27,438 bases of DNA, taken from contig JALNWL010000013.1 of assembly GCA_023230905.1 (NCBI GenBank), positions 1 through 27,438 of the forward strand. The letters are read 5' to 3'. Below the pieces are notes generated by a model that did no database searches, had not been told where the DNA came from, and saw only the letters and a list, made by a program, of their open reading frames with translations. Shown here piece by piece: positions 7,140-14,207 of this stretch; the stretch's first letter is position 1, and every line of letters starts with the position of its first letter. Origin of the DNA: Syntrophales bacterium. GTDB lineage: Bacteria > Desulfobacterota > Syntrophia > Syntrophales > UBA2251. A program made the position numbers and the translations under genes.

Positions 7140-8579
7140 ATGAGCATCACCCTGCAAAAACTGGATGAGCACCGCTGGCTCATTCCGCGGTCGGGGGGGA
7201 TGCGCGTTCCGGGGATCCTCTACGCGAGCGAGCGGCTCCTGAAGGAGGCGGGCGGCCAGGAGGGCGCGCGCCAGGTGGCGAACGTCGCCCACCTGCCGGG
7301 GATCGTCCGCCACTCGCTCGCCATGCCGGACATGCATTGGGGGTACGGCTTCCCGATCGGCGGCGTCGTCGCCTTCGACCTCGACCAGGGGATCGTCTCG
7401 CCGGGCGGGGTGGGCTACGACATCAACTGCGGCTGCCGACTGATGGCCACCCGGCTGACGGCGGAGGACGTCCGCGGCCGGCTTGCGGAGCTCGTGGCCG
7501 CCCTGTTCCGGGACATTCCGAGCGGCGTGGGGTCCCGGGGCCCCGTGAGGCTCTCCGCGAAGGAGGAGCGGAAGGTCCTCGTGGAGGGCGCCGCCTGGGC
7601 CGTCGCCCAGGGGTTCGGCACGGCCGGGGACCTGGAGACGACGGAGGACGGCGGGTGCATGGCCGGGGCCGATCCGGACGCGGTGAGCGACCGGGCCCTG
7701 GAGCGGGGCCGGGACCAGCTCGGCACCCTGGGCTCCGGGAATCACTTCCTCGAGATCGAGGTCGTGGCGGAGGTCTTCGATCCCGTCGCCGCGGCCGCCT
7801 TTGGGCTTGCGCCGGGGCAGCTCTGCGTCATGATCCACAGCGGCTCCCGGGGCCTGGGCTACCAGGTCTGCGACGATTACCTGGCCCGGATGGTCAAGCA
7901 TGCGGGGAAACTCGGCCTGGAGCTTCCGGACCGCCAGTTGGCCTGCGCCCCGCTCGCCTCGGGGCGGGGCCGGGAATACCTGGCCGCCATGGCCTGCGCC
8001 GCCAACTACGCGTGGGCGAACCGCCAGATGCTGATGCACCGGACCCGGGAGACCTTCGAGAAAGCGCTCGGTCTGAGTCCCCGCGAGTTGGGCATGCGCC
8101 TCGTCTACGACGTCTGCCACAACATCGCCAAGATGGAGGAATTCCCCGTGGAGGGGAAACCGGTGCGCCTGTGCGTCCACCGGAAGGGCGCGACCCGGAG
8201 CTTTCCGCCCGGCCACCCCGCCCTGCCCGCGGCCTACCGGCCCGTCGGCCAGCCGGTCCTGATTCCCGGCGATATGGGGGCGGGATCGTACGTCCTCGCC
8301 GGGACGGAATATGCCTACGCGGAGACCTTCGGAAGCACGTGCCACGGCGCGGGACGGGTGATGGGCCGCACCCAGGCGACGAAGGCCAGCCGTGGGCGCG
8401 CCATCGGCCGGGAACTGGCCGACCGGGGGATCGTCGTCATGGCGGCGGGCAAGGGCACCCTGCGGGAGGAGATGCCCGAGGCGTACAAGGACCTCGACCA
8501 AGTCGTGGAGGTTGCCGACCGGGCCGGCCTCTCGAGAAAGGTGGGCCGCCTGCGCGCCCTGGGGTGCATCAAGGGGTAG
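7140..8579 (+). CDS. rtcB: RNA-splicing ligase RtcB
   Basis: The product is 479 residues, full length for RtcB. The enzyme joins RNA 3'-phosphate or 2',3'-cyclic phosphate ends to 5'-OH ends using GTP and Mn2+. Expected ligands are visible: D94 and C97 in GYDINCGCR, H202 in GSGNHFLE, H233 in IHSGSRG and H327 in DVCHNIAK. H402 in STCHGAGR is the residue that would carry GMP. HRKGATRSFPPG near 347-358 binds the guanylate in homologues. The ATG at 7140 is chosen because GGAGGAGCGAAGG lies just upstream and the family N-terminus starts there. No rtcA or rtcR is near, so control is unclear; the archease gene lies directly upstream. Confidence 0.95.
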   Translation: MSITLQKLDEHRWLIPRSGGMRVPGILYASERLLKEAGGQEGARQVANVAHLPGIVRHSLAMPDMHWGYGFPIGGVVAFDLDQGIVSPGGVGYDINCGCRLMATRLTAEDVRGRLAELVAALFRDIPSGVGSRGPVRLSAKEERKVLVEGAAWAVAQGFGTAGDLETTEDGGCMAGADPDAVSDRALERGRDQLGTLGSGNHFLEIEVVAEVFDPVAAAAFGLAPGQLCVMIHSGSRGLGYQVCDDYLARMVKHAGKLGLELPDRQLACAPLASGRGREYLAAMACAANYAWANRQMLMHRTRETFEKALGLSPRELGMRLVYDVCHNIAKMEEFPVEGKPVRLCVHRKGATRSFPPGHPALPAAYRPVGQPVLIPGDMGAGSYVLAGTEYAYAETFGSTCHGAGRVMGRTQATKASRGRAIGRELADRGIVVMAAGKGTLREEMPEAYKDLDQVVEVADRAGLSRKVGRLRALGCIKG

Positions 8580-8630
8580 CGCCGCCGCCGCGAATCCCCC
8601 GGTCGGCTAACGGAGGCTCATGGAGTACCA

Positions 8631-8683
8631 CGAGAATATAACGCATGCCCCCCAAAGTCCCCGTTGATATTCAAATATTCTCG
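8631..8683. repeat. 9-bp inverted repeat at the antitoxin promoter, possible operator
   Basis: CGAGAATAT (8631-8639) and ATATTCTCG (8675-8683) are perfect inverted copies separated by 35 bases. The second arm lies in the -35/-10 spacer of the antitoxin promoter. Autoregulation through such palindromes is common for toxin-antitoxin operons, so an operator role is plausible. Confidence 0.4.
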
Positions 8684-8692
8684 CCCTATGCT
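8664..8692 (+). promoter_or_regulatory. Promoter of the antitoxin gene
   Basis: TTGATA (8664-8669), a 17-base spacer, then TATGCT (8687-8692). The predicted start near 8699 would leave only about 13 bases before the GTG codon, just enough to include the AAGGAGG site. Confidence 0.5.
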
Positions 8693-8711
8693 TGCGCCAA
8701 GGAGGACGAAC

Positions 8712-8942
8712 GTGGCTGCCGATATCAAGAGAATTGAAGCGGAAGTTTATTCCCTGTCTTCCCGGGAGCGCGCCCGGCTGGCGATGGATCTGATCAAGAG
8801 TCTAGACGATCACGACGATGCCGATGCGGAAGAACTCTGGCTTCAGGAAGCCGAGCGTCGCTATCGGGACTGCCGTGAAGGAAAGCTCAAAACCAGACCC
8901 GCCGAAGACGTTCTTCGGGACGCTTTCTCGAAGGTGAGATGA
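8712..8942 (+). CDS. Addiction-module antitoxin component
   Basis: The product is 76 residues from a GTG start. The sequence AADIKRIEAEVYSLSSRERA, then LAMDLIKSLD and ELWLQEAERRYRDCREGK, matches the short putative addiction-module component family. These proteins normally precede a RelE/ParE-type toxin and neutralise it. GTG 8712 is chosen because AAGGAGG (8699-8705) lies six bases upstream; upstream in-frame ATGs (8664, 8688) overlap the promoter elements. An ATG overlaps the stop codon (ATGA at 8939-8942) exactly where a toxin should begin, but that frame closes after 33 codons and is not toxin-like. The gene is therefore probably an orphan antitoxin beside a restriction-modification remnant. 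Confidence 0.75.
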   Translation: MAADIKRIEAEVYSLSSRERARLAMDLIKSLDDHDDADAEELWLQEAERRYRDCREGKLKTRPAEDVLRDAFSKVR

Positions 8943-9040
8943 AGAAAGTTCTCGGCGATCCGTGTGGAGCGCACTGTTCGCCTATTCAAGTCTCTTCTTG
9001 GCTGGCCGGACTCCGTATAGGGCGGGTTCTTCACTTATGA
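8939..9040 (+). pseudogene. Possible truncated toxin start after the antitoxin
   Basis: An ATG overlapping the antitoxin stop opens a 33-codon frame beginning MKKVLGDPCG, with no resemblance to a RelE/ParE core. It runs into the 3' end of the opposing methyltransferase gene. It may be the first codons of a toxin gene replaced by the arriving restriction-modification block, or simply chance. Confidence 0.25.
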
Positions 9041-9890
9041 CGGCAACGGCGTCCGTGGGCGCTTTCTCAAAGCGAAGTTCCGCTGCCGTGAAAAGGTCGG
9101 ATGTCTCCGCTTTCAGATACCGGGCCGCCATGCGACAGTATTCCGGATCAATTTCGATTCCAATGCTATTACGTCCCGTGCGCAGAGCGGCAACCATCGT
9201 CGTGCCCGATCCGCGGAACGGATCCAGAACCGTATCCTCGGTGAAGGAGAACATGCGGACGAGGCGGGTGGCCAGTTCCAGCGGGAAAGGGGCGGGGTGG
9301 TGTTTGGTTGAGGCCCCGGTGATGGTCCAGATTTGCTGAAACCATCGGTCAAAAACATCTTTTTCAATCCGGCTTGCCTGGCGCTGCTGGTTGGTGGGTT
9401 TTCGGTACCCGCCGGGTTTGCGCTGCATCAGGATGAATTCCATGTCGTTCTTGATAATTGCGTTCGGCTCGTAGGGCTTCCCCAAGAATTTTGATCCGTT
9501 CTCAACCTCGTAGGAGGCGTTTGCAATTTTGTGCCAGATGATCGGGTTCAGGTTGTCGAATCCAATCCTTCGGCAGATGACGCAAATGTCGGCGTGTAAA
9601 GGAAAGACGAGGTGGCGTCCAAAGTCGCGACGCGCCACACAAACATCTCCGACCACGCAAACGAGGCGCCCCCCGGGCACGAGGATTCTGTAAACATGGC
9701 GCCAAACCTTTTCCAACTCGAGCAGGAATGCTTCGTAGTCCTGAATATGTCCGAGTTGGGCCGCGTTATCGTTGTATTGTTTCAAATTCCAGTAAGGGGG
9801 AGATGTGACGATAAGATGAACCGAGGCATCGTCGAGGTACGTAAGTTCCCTCGCATCACCATTGATCAACCTGTGAATGGTGGTTTCCAT
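8982..9890 (-). CDS. Site-specific DNA methyltransferase (beta-type motif order)
   Basis: The product is 302 residues. The catalytic motif TSPPYW (residues 29-34) precedes the SAM-binding motif DPFRGSGTT (223-231), which is followed by IGIEIDPEYCRMA. This order defines permuted beta-class amino-methyltransferases acting on adenine N6 or cytosine N4; the target sequence cannot be read from the gene. All core motifs look intact, so the enzyme may be active. The ATG at 9890 lies four bases after the stop of the restriction gene; a TTG at 9902 would add four residues. Base composition is lower in GC than the flanks, which suggests horizontal acquisition. It converges with the antitoxin gene. Confidence 0.88.
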   Translation of the reverse strand: METTIHRLINGDARELTYLDDASVHLIVTSPPYWNLKQYNDNAAQLGHIQDYEAFLLELEKVWRHVYRILVPGGRLVCVVGDVCVARRDFGRHLVFPLHADICVICRRIGFDNLNPIIWHKIANASYEVENGSKFLGKPYEPNAIIKNDMEFILMQRKPGGYRKPTNQQRQASRIEKDVFDRWFQQIWTITGASTKHHPAPFPLELATRLVRMFSFTEDTVLDPFRGSGTTMVAALRTGRNSIGIEIDPEYCRMAARYLKAETSDLFTAAELRFEKAPTDAVAVISEEPALYGVRPAKKRLE

Positions 9891-9894
9891 GAGT

Positions 9895-10610
9895 TCACGC
9901 AAAGGCGGCCAAGTGGGCCGTGAGGGTCTTCGCGAAATGCTCGACAGAAAGGTCGGCCGCCGGGGTCGAGAAGCTTCCTTGAAGCCCTTCCTCTATTGTG
10001 GACGAAATGAACGCCGCCACCGTGTAATGCCTTTCCAGCACGAGCTTGCGGCAGAAGATTTCATAGCGGCGCATGTAGGAAGCGCCGACGAATTCGGGAA
10101 AGACTTTGAAATGCGGCTCCTTCACCTTGACCGGGCGGTTGGAGGCAGCGCGGTCCTCCAGCATGAAAAAGTAACCGAGAAAAGGCTGGGGGCTGCTGAG
10201 GAAGGCACGTTCACGGTATGCGGTCCAGAGGTCAAGGGCGCTTCCTATCGCCTCTTCCGTCCGGTTGTTGAAGTTATTGCCGAAGGAAGGACCGACCTGG
10301 GACTTGGCCTCTCGCGCACTACGAGCAGGTCCCACTCCTTGGTCGGGCGGAAGAAGCCTGGCAATTTGACGGCTTTCTTTCTGAAGACATGCCGTTCCGA
10401 AATCCCGGCCGCCGTAATCAGTTCCGTGAAGAGATCGACGAAGCCGTCCATCTGCGCACCGCCGGTGACGGCGCTTCGCAGGCCCTGGTCCGTCTTGCCG
10501 GTTTCCCGCTGTCTATCTTGCTGACCCGTCCGAGTCTTCCAGTAGTGGGCGACTGCCCTCCCGGTATGCACCGGCAAATTACGCAGGATGTCGTCACGAT
10601 TCATGGCCAT
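9895..10610 (-). pseudogene. XhoI/PaeR7I-like type II restriction endonuclease, frameshifted in the catalytic core
   Basis: Two overlapping frames encode the halves of one protein. The upstream half (from 10610) has GKTDQGLRSAVTGGAQMDGF and ends PTKEWDLLVV. The downstream half resumes with AKSQVGPSFGNNFNNRTEEA and runs to the stop at 9895. From memory these segments are typical of the XhoI/PaeR7I family (target CTCGAG), whose members are about 245 residues; the joined halves give about 237. The break is at about 10309-10310. Two bases are out of phase there, and roughly ten residues that should link the first catalytic Asp (WDLLVV) to the E-x-K motif are missing. A deletion of 3n+1 bases (for example 28) would explain both. 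The enzyme should be inactive. The start could be 10610 or 10604. Confidence 0.78.
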
Positions 10611-11135
10611 GCCGTATCAGATTCCTCGCACCTATTCAACACGCGAACGCAGAAATCAGCCGGAACGTAGCGATCATCTGTATTGCCTTTGTTTTACGAT
10701 CATTTAATCATACAGGGAACTAACGTGCGCATGTTTGTCGGTACAATTACTACGGTGCGCCAAATACTTTAATGCAAGATTTATCCGCAGCTTTAGCTGC
10801 GTGTGTGGCTTCATTTGCTTGCTTTTTTAGAGCCTCTATTAATAGTGACGGGTGGGGGACGGTTGCCGGTCCTCCGGCGCTTACCGGACGCCCGGCGGCC
10901 GATCGAGGAAGGAACCGGATTCGTGGCGAGCGACGACCGGACCTAAGGCGGCTTGCGGCTTTCATTGCGCATCCTCGAAGATCGGGCGTTGGAAGAAATT
11001 GCGGGGGACATAAGCCGTCCCCTCGCGCCGGGGCACCGGTTGATATGGAGTGTAAGCGGAGCGTTGAGAATCCAACCATTCCCCCGCACGGGGCGGTCGG
11101 CAGAGGCCCCCGTCCCGGCGGTCCCGGCACACCTC
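10611..11135. other. Intergenic region: AT-rich foreign-looking part, then GC-rich spacer with a short hairpin
   Basis: This 525-base stretch holds no convincing gene. Bases 10640-10850 are AT-rich, unlike the rest of the window, and should include the restriction gene's promoter, though no clear -35/-10 pair stands out. On the minus strand, 10750-10848 reads as the end of a protein (IEALKKQANEATHAAKAADK, then a stop) with no start codon before composition changes abruptly near 10850; it may be a gene fragment. From 10850 on the sequence is GC-rich native spacer downstream of the ACT gene, containing the CCCC/GGGG hairpin at 11077-11093. Confidence 0.5.
11077..11093 (-). repeat. 17-base hairpin repeat also found at 26017-26033
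   Basis: Read on the minus strand this is CCCCGTGCGGGGGAATG, identical over 17 bases to 26017-26033 on the plus strand. CCCC and GGGG form a short stem with loop GTGC. It lies 43 bases past the ACT gene stop, so it might belong to its terminator or to a dispersed repeat family. Confidence 0.35.
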
Positions 11136-11567
11136 CTAAAGGGAATAGAGCTTCGCGCCCGGCAGCACGGTCAGGTTGTTTTTGATGAGGACGTCGATCG
11201 CCTGGTCGGGGTTGCCGAAGCGGAAGATGATCACGGCGTTCTCGCCGCTCTTCTCGACGAAGGCGTACAGGTATTCGACGTTGATGCCATGGGCCGACAG
11301 GACCTCCATGATGCTGTACAAACCTCCCGGCCGGTCCGGCACCTCGACGGCGACGACGGTCGTTCGGCTGACCCGGAAGCCGTCCTCCTTGAGCACGCGC
11401 ACGGTGGCCTCCACGTCGTTGACGATGAGGCGCAGGATGCCGAACTCGGAGGTGTCGGCGATCGACAGGGTCCGGATATTGATGTTGGCCTCCTTGAGAA
11501 TCCGGGTCACCCGCTCCAGTCCGCCCGGCTTGTTTTCCAGAAAGATGGAAATCTGATCGACTTTCAT
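11136..11567 (-). CDS. Tandem ACT-domain protein
   Basis: The product is 143 residues made of two ACT domains. The first begins KVDQISIFLENKPGGLERV and the second VVAVEVPDRPGGLYSIMEVL; each has the N/D-x-P-G-G-L ligand-binding turn. ACT domains bind amino acids or related small molecules and act as sensors. The gene lies 31 bases downstream of the phenylacetate-CoA ligase gene on the same strand, a pairing I recall as frequent in anaerobes, often near indolepyruvate oxidoreductase genes, which are not visible here. Feedback control of aryl acid activation is the likely role, by inference. ATG 11567 is preferred because AGGAGG (11577-11582) is nine bases upstream; an in-frame GTG at 11573 is too close. 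Confidence 0.85.
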   Translation of the reverse strand: MKVDQISIFLENKPGGLERVTRILKEANINIRTLSIADTSEFGILRLIVNDVEATVRVLKEDGFRVSRTTVVAVEVPDRPGGLYSIMEVLSAHGINVEYLYAFVEKSGENAVIIFRFGNPDQAIDVLIKNNLTVLPGAKLYSL

Positions 11568-11598
11568 TGGCACCGACCTCCTCGGGTTAAAAGAGACG

Positions 11599-12915
11599 TT
11601 AAAGTTTGCGCCGATCCGTGACCCGGCTCGCCTTGCCTTCGAAGCGCTGCAGCGATTTGGGTTCGACCAGCTTCACCCTGGCGGAGACGCCCAGGTAGTC
11701 CTTGATGTCCTTGACGATGCGCCGTTCCATTTTCTGCAGGACCTTCACCTCGTCGGCGTTCGCGAAGGTGCGCTCGCTGACCTCGACCTGCACCTCCAGG
11801 GTGTCCAGGGTGCCTTCACGGTCGACGACGAGCTGGTAGTGGGGTTCCAGGCCTTCGATGCCGACCAGGACCGCCTCAATCTGGGAGGGGAAGACGTTGA
11901 CGCCGCGGATGATGAGCATGTCGTCGCTGCGCCCCATGATGCGGCCCATGCGGACATGGCTCCGGCCGCAGCGGCAGGGGGCGGTGATCAGGCGGGCGAC
12001 GTCCCGGGTCCGGTAGCGGATCAGGGGGAAGGCCTCCTTGCTGAGCGTCGTGAAGACGATCTCCCCCTCCTCCCCCGGAGGCAGAATGGCGCCCGTCTCG
12101 GGATCGATGGTCTCCACGATGAAGTGGTCCTCGAAGATGTGCATCCCCTCCCGGCCTTCGGAGCATTCCATGGCCACGCCGGGCCCCATGACTTCCGACA
12201 ACCCGTAGATGTTCAGGGCCTGGATGGCGAGCTGATCTTCGAGCTGGTCGCGCATCTGGTCGCTCCAGGGCTCGGCTCCGAAGATCCCGACGCGCAGGCG
12301 GAGCGACCGCATGTCCACCCCCATGGCCCGACCCTGTTCCGCCAGGTTGAGCGCGTAGGACGGCGTGCAGCAGATGGCCGTCGGACCGAAGTCCTGCAGG
12401 ATCATGATCTGCCGTTTCGTGTTGCCGCCGGACATCGGGATCACGCTGGCGCCCAGCCTTTCTGCCCCGTAGTGGGCGCCGAGGCCGCCGGTGAACAGGC
12501 CGTAGCCGTAGGCGTTGTGGATGATGTCGTTCTTCGTGAGTCCCGCGGCGACGAAGCAGCGGGCCATCAGTTCCGACCAGGTGTCGATGTCGCGTTTGGT
12601 GTAGCCGACGACCGTCGAACGGCCGGTCGTTCCGGACGAGGCGTGCAGCCGGACCACGCTGCTCATGGGGACGGCGAAGAGGCCGAACGGGTAGTTCTCC
12701 CGGAGATCCTGCTTCGACGTGAAGGGCAGGCGGGAGAGGTCCGCCAGGGTCTTGATGTCGTCGGGCCTTACGCCGGCGGCGTCGAAGGTGCGCCGGTAGA
12801 AACCGACGGTATGATAGACCCGCTGGAGCACCTGCTGGAGGCGCTTGAACTGCAGGGCCTCCAGGACTTCCCGGGGCAGGGTCTCGAATTCTTCATTATA
12901 GATCATAACAGCCAT
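11599..12915 (-). CDS. paaK: Phenylacetate-CoA ligase (AMP-forming)
   Basis: The product is 438 residues, the normal size of PaaK. It activates phenylacetate (or a related aryl acid) with ATP and CoA to the CoA ester via an acyl-adenylate. Visible features are the P-loop SSGTTGRST (93-101), the A-motif YGLSEVMGPG, the YRTRDVARL motif near the hinge, and a C-terminal AMP-binding domain starting near GRSDDMLIIRGVNVFPSQIE. The C-terminus contains the usual KLVEPKSLQRFEGKA segment. No aerobic paa ring-oxygenation genes are nearby, so in this setting it more likely serves anaerobic aromatic amino acid or aryl acid turnover. The ATG at 12915 lies close behind AGGAGGGG; the in-frame ATG at 12906 is an alternative. 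The ACT gene follows. Confidence 0.92.
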   Translation of the reverse strand: MAVMIYNEEFETLPREVLEALQFKRLQQVLQRVYHTVGFYRRTFDAAGVRPDDIKTLADLSRLPFTSKQDLRENYPFGLFAVPMSSVVRLHASSGTTGRSTVVGYTKRDIDTWSELMARCFVAAGLTKNDIIHNAYGYGLFTGGLGAHYGAERLGASVIPMSGGNTKRQIMILQDFGPTAICCTPSYALNLAEQGRAMGVDMRSLRLRVGIFGAEPWSDQMRDQLEDQLAIQALNIYGLSEVMGPGVAMECSEGREGMHIFEDHFIVETIDPETGAILPPGEEGEIVFTTLSKEAFPLIRYRTRDVARLITAPCRCGRSHVRMGRIMGRSDDMLIIRGVNVFPSQIEAVLVGIEGLEPHYQLVVDREGTLDTLEVQVEVSERTFANADEVKVLQKMERRIVKDIKDYLGVSARVKLVEPKSLQRFEGKASRVTDRRKL

Positions 12916-13002
12916 CCCCTCCTCATGGATTTGTCATGCCGGGCGTTCTTGAAATCGGCTCCCTGCACCTCAGGGATCGGCTTCCGGCGACCACCGGTCG
13001 AA

Positions 13003-13031
13003 CCTATAACAGAATTTCCATCCGGGGACAA
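13003..13031 (-). promoter_or_regulatory. Probable promoter of the phenylacetate-CoA ligase/ACT operon
   Basis: On the minus strand TTGTCC (13026-13031), 17 bases, then TATAGG (13003-13008). The leader would be about 80 bases, with two short self-complementary segments (CGACC-GGTCG and CCCTG-CAGGG), both weak. Confidence 0.5.
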
Positions 13032-13066
13032 GGAACATTCATGAAAAGGCGACCAGAAGTGGATAC

Positions 13067-14026
13067 TTAGCGGGACGCGGGCGTGACCGCGGCGGGCTGC
13101 TTCGGTCCGGTCAGGCGAAACCAGAGGTTCAGCAGGCGGACCGTCACGATCGCCATGATCAGCCGGGGGATGTAGAGCCAGAAGGCGCTCATGCCGAGGG
13201 CCATGAACAGGATCGGGTCCTCGACCATGGAGTGGTTGATCCCGATGGACAGGTGCAGGGTTTCCAACTCCGCCCGGGAGAGGTCCCCGTTGCGCGTCTC
13301 CTCGACGATCACGGCGCCGCCGTAGGCCAGGCCGAAGATGACGGCCGTCATCCACAGCAGGCCGACCTTGGGCGCGAGCCCCATGAGCCGGAGAAACGGG
13401 GCGCAGATCTTCACGATCGTGTGGACCCATCCGGTGCGCTTCAGGATCTCCATCAGGATCATGATGACGAAGATGATGAAGAAGATCTTCACCGCGAGCC
13501 GGAGGGTTGTCCAGGCCCAGGCTTCCACGACCCCGATCCAGGGGCGGACGGCCTCCGCCGCCCCCCCGGCCGGGGCCGCCGTCGCGGTCCCGGGGTCGAG
13601 AAACGGCGCCACGCACAGGACGGTCACCGTGGCGGCGCCGATTCGGAAGAGGGTGGCCTTCAGCGGGTGAAGGCCCGATTTGGCCTGGATAATCCCCTCC
13701 TGGATCAGGTTGTGGGCCGTCAGGAGGAAGATGGCGACCAGGGTCATCTGGGCGAGGGTCAGGGGCAGCACCACCATGGCCGCGATCCCGCCGTAGATGT
13801 TGGCCAGCATCCCGATCAGGAGCGGCAGGGCGGCTTCCGGCGGCAGGCTCAGAACGCCCATGGCCGGCTGCAGGAGAAAATCGACCCGCGCCAGCCAGCC
13901 GCTCCGGTCCAGGAGCGTCGTCAGGAAGGAGACGGGAACGACGATCTTCATCATCCAGATAAACCCGTCCCAGCCCTTGACCGCGCCGACGCGCACCGAT
14001 TCCCGAATCAGATCTTTTGCTGCCAT
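13067..14026 (-). CDS. Nucleoside-recognition (Gate) domain membrane protein
   Basis: The product is 319 residues with about eight membrane segments. Two Gate-like repeats can be seen. The first carries WDGFIWMMKIVVPVSFLT and GMLANIYGGIAAMVVLP. The second carries FFIIFVIMILMEILKR, then the matching VIFGLAYGGAVIVEETRNG. This duplicated pattern is that of spore-maturation/nucleoside-recognition proteins, inner-membrane proteins with suspected but mostly undefined transport function. An Ala/Pro-rich insert (about 130-140) links the halves. The gene is followed by phenylacetate-CoA ligase with a separate promoter between them, so a functional link is not implied. It is divergent from the GGDEF gene. 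Confidence 0.8.
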   Translation of the reverse strand: MAAKDLIRESVRVGAVKGWDGFIWMMKIVVPVSFLTTLLDRSGWLARVDFLLQPAMGVLSLPPEAALPLLIGMLANIYGGIAAMVVLPLTLAQMTLVAIFLLTAHNLIQEGIIQAKSGLHPLKATLFRIGAATVTVLCVAPFLDPGTATAAPAGGAAEAVRPWIGVVEAWAWTTLRLAVKIFFIIFVIMILMEILKRTGWVHTIVKICAPFLRLMGLAPKVGLLWMTAVIFGLAYGGAVIVEETRNGDLSRAELETLHLSIGINHSMVEDPILFMALGMSAFWLYIPRLIMAIVTVRLLNLWFRLTGPKQPAAVTPASR

Positions 14027-14145
14027 GAAGCTTGACCGCTGCCTCCCCCGCCGCCCGGAAACCGGCTGTCGTGACGCGGCCTCTGTTTAGCAGAAAAGCC
14101 CGGTGCGGTGAAGGCAAAAAACAGGGTCCCGCAAACAAATTCCCG

Positions 14146-14174
14146 TTTACACGGCAGGGCGCATATGCTAAAAA
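14146..14174 (+). promoter_or_regulatory. Possible promoter of the HAMP-GGDEF gene
   Basis: TTTACA (14146-14151), a 17-base spacer, then TAAAAA (14169-14174), in an A-rich patch 34 bases before the start codon. The -35 is good and the -10 is moderate. Confidence 0.45.
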
Positions 14175-14207
14175 AACACCCGAAGCTCAAAGGGATATGC
14201 CCGATCG

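Noticed and set aside
6759..8501. 580-codon minus-strand open frame
   Set aside because: It lies opposite archease and RtcB, which are certain. The product is low-complexity Arg/Gly/His-rich sequence without motifs.
8939..10850. Transposon or prophage carrying the restriction-modification block
   Set aside because: No transposase, integrase, terminal repeats or target duplication could be found at either edge; acquisition by recombination is all that can be said.
10953..11621. 222-codon plus-strand open frame covering the ACT gene region
   Set aside because: Most of it is antisense to the clear ACT-domain gene; the first 40 codons have no recognisable domain or ribosome site.
12916..13066. 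tRNA-like segment (GGTTCGA on the minus strand)
   Set aside because: No acceptor stem, anticodon arm or D arm can be built around it; it is better explained as a promoter and leader.
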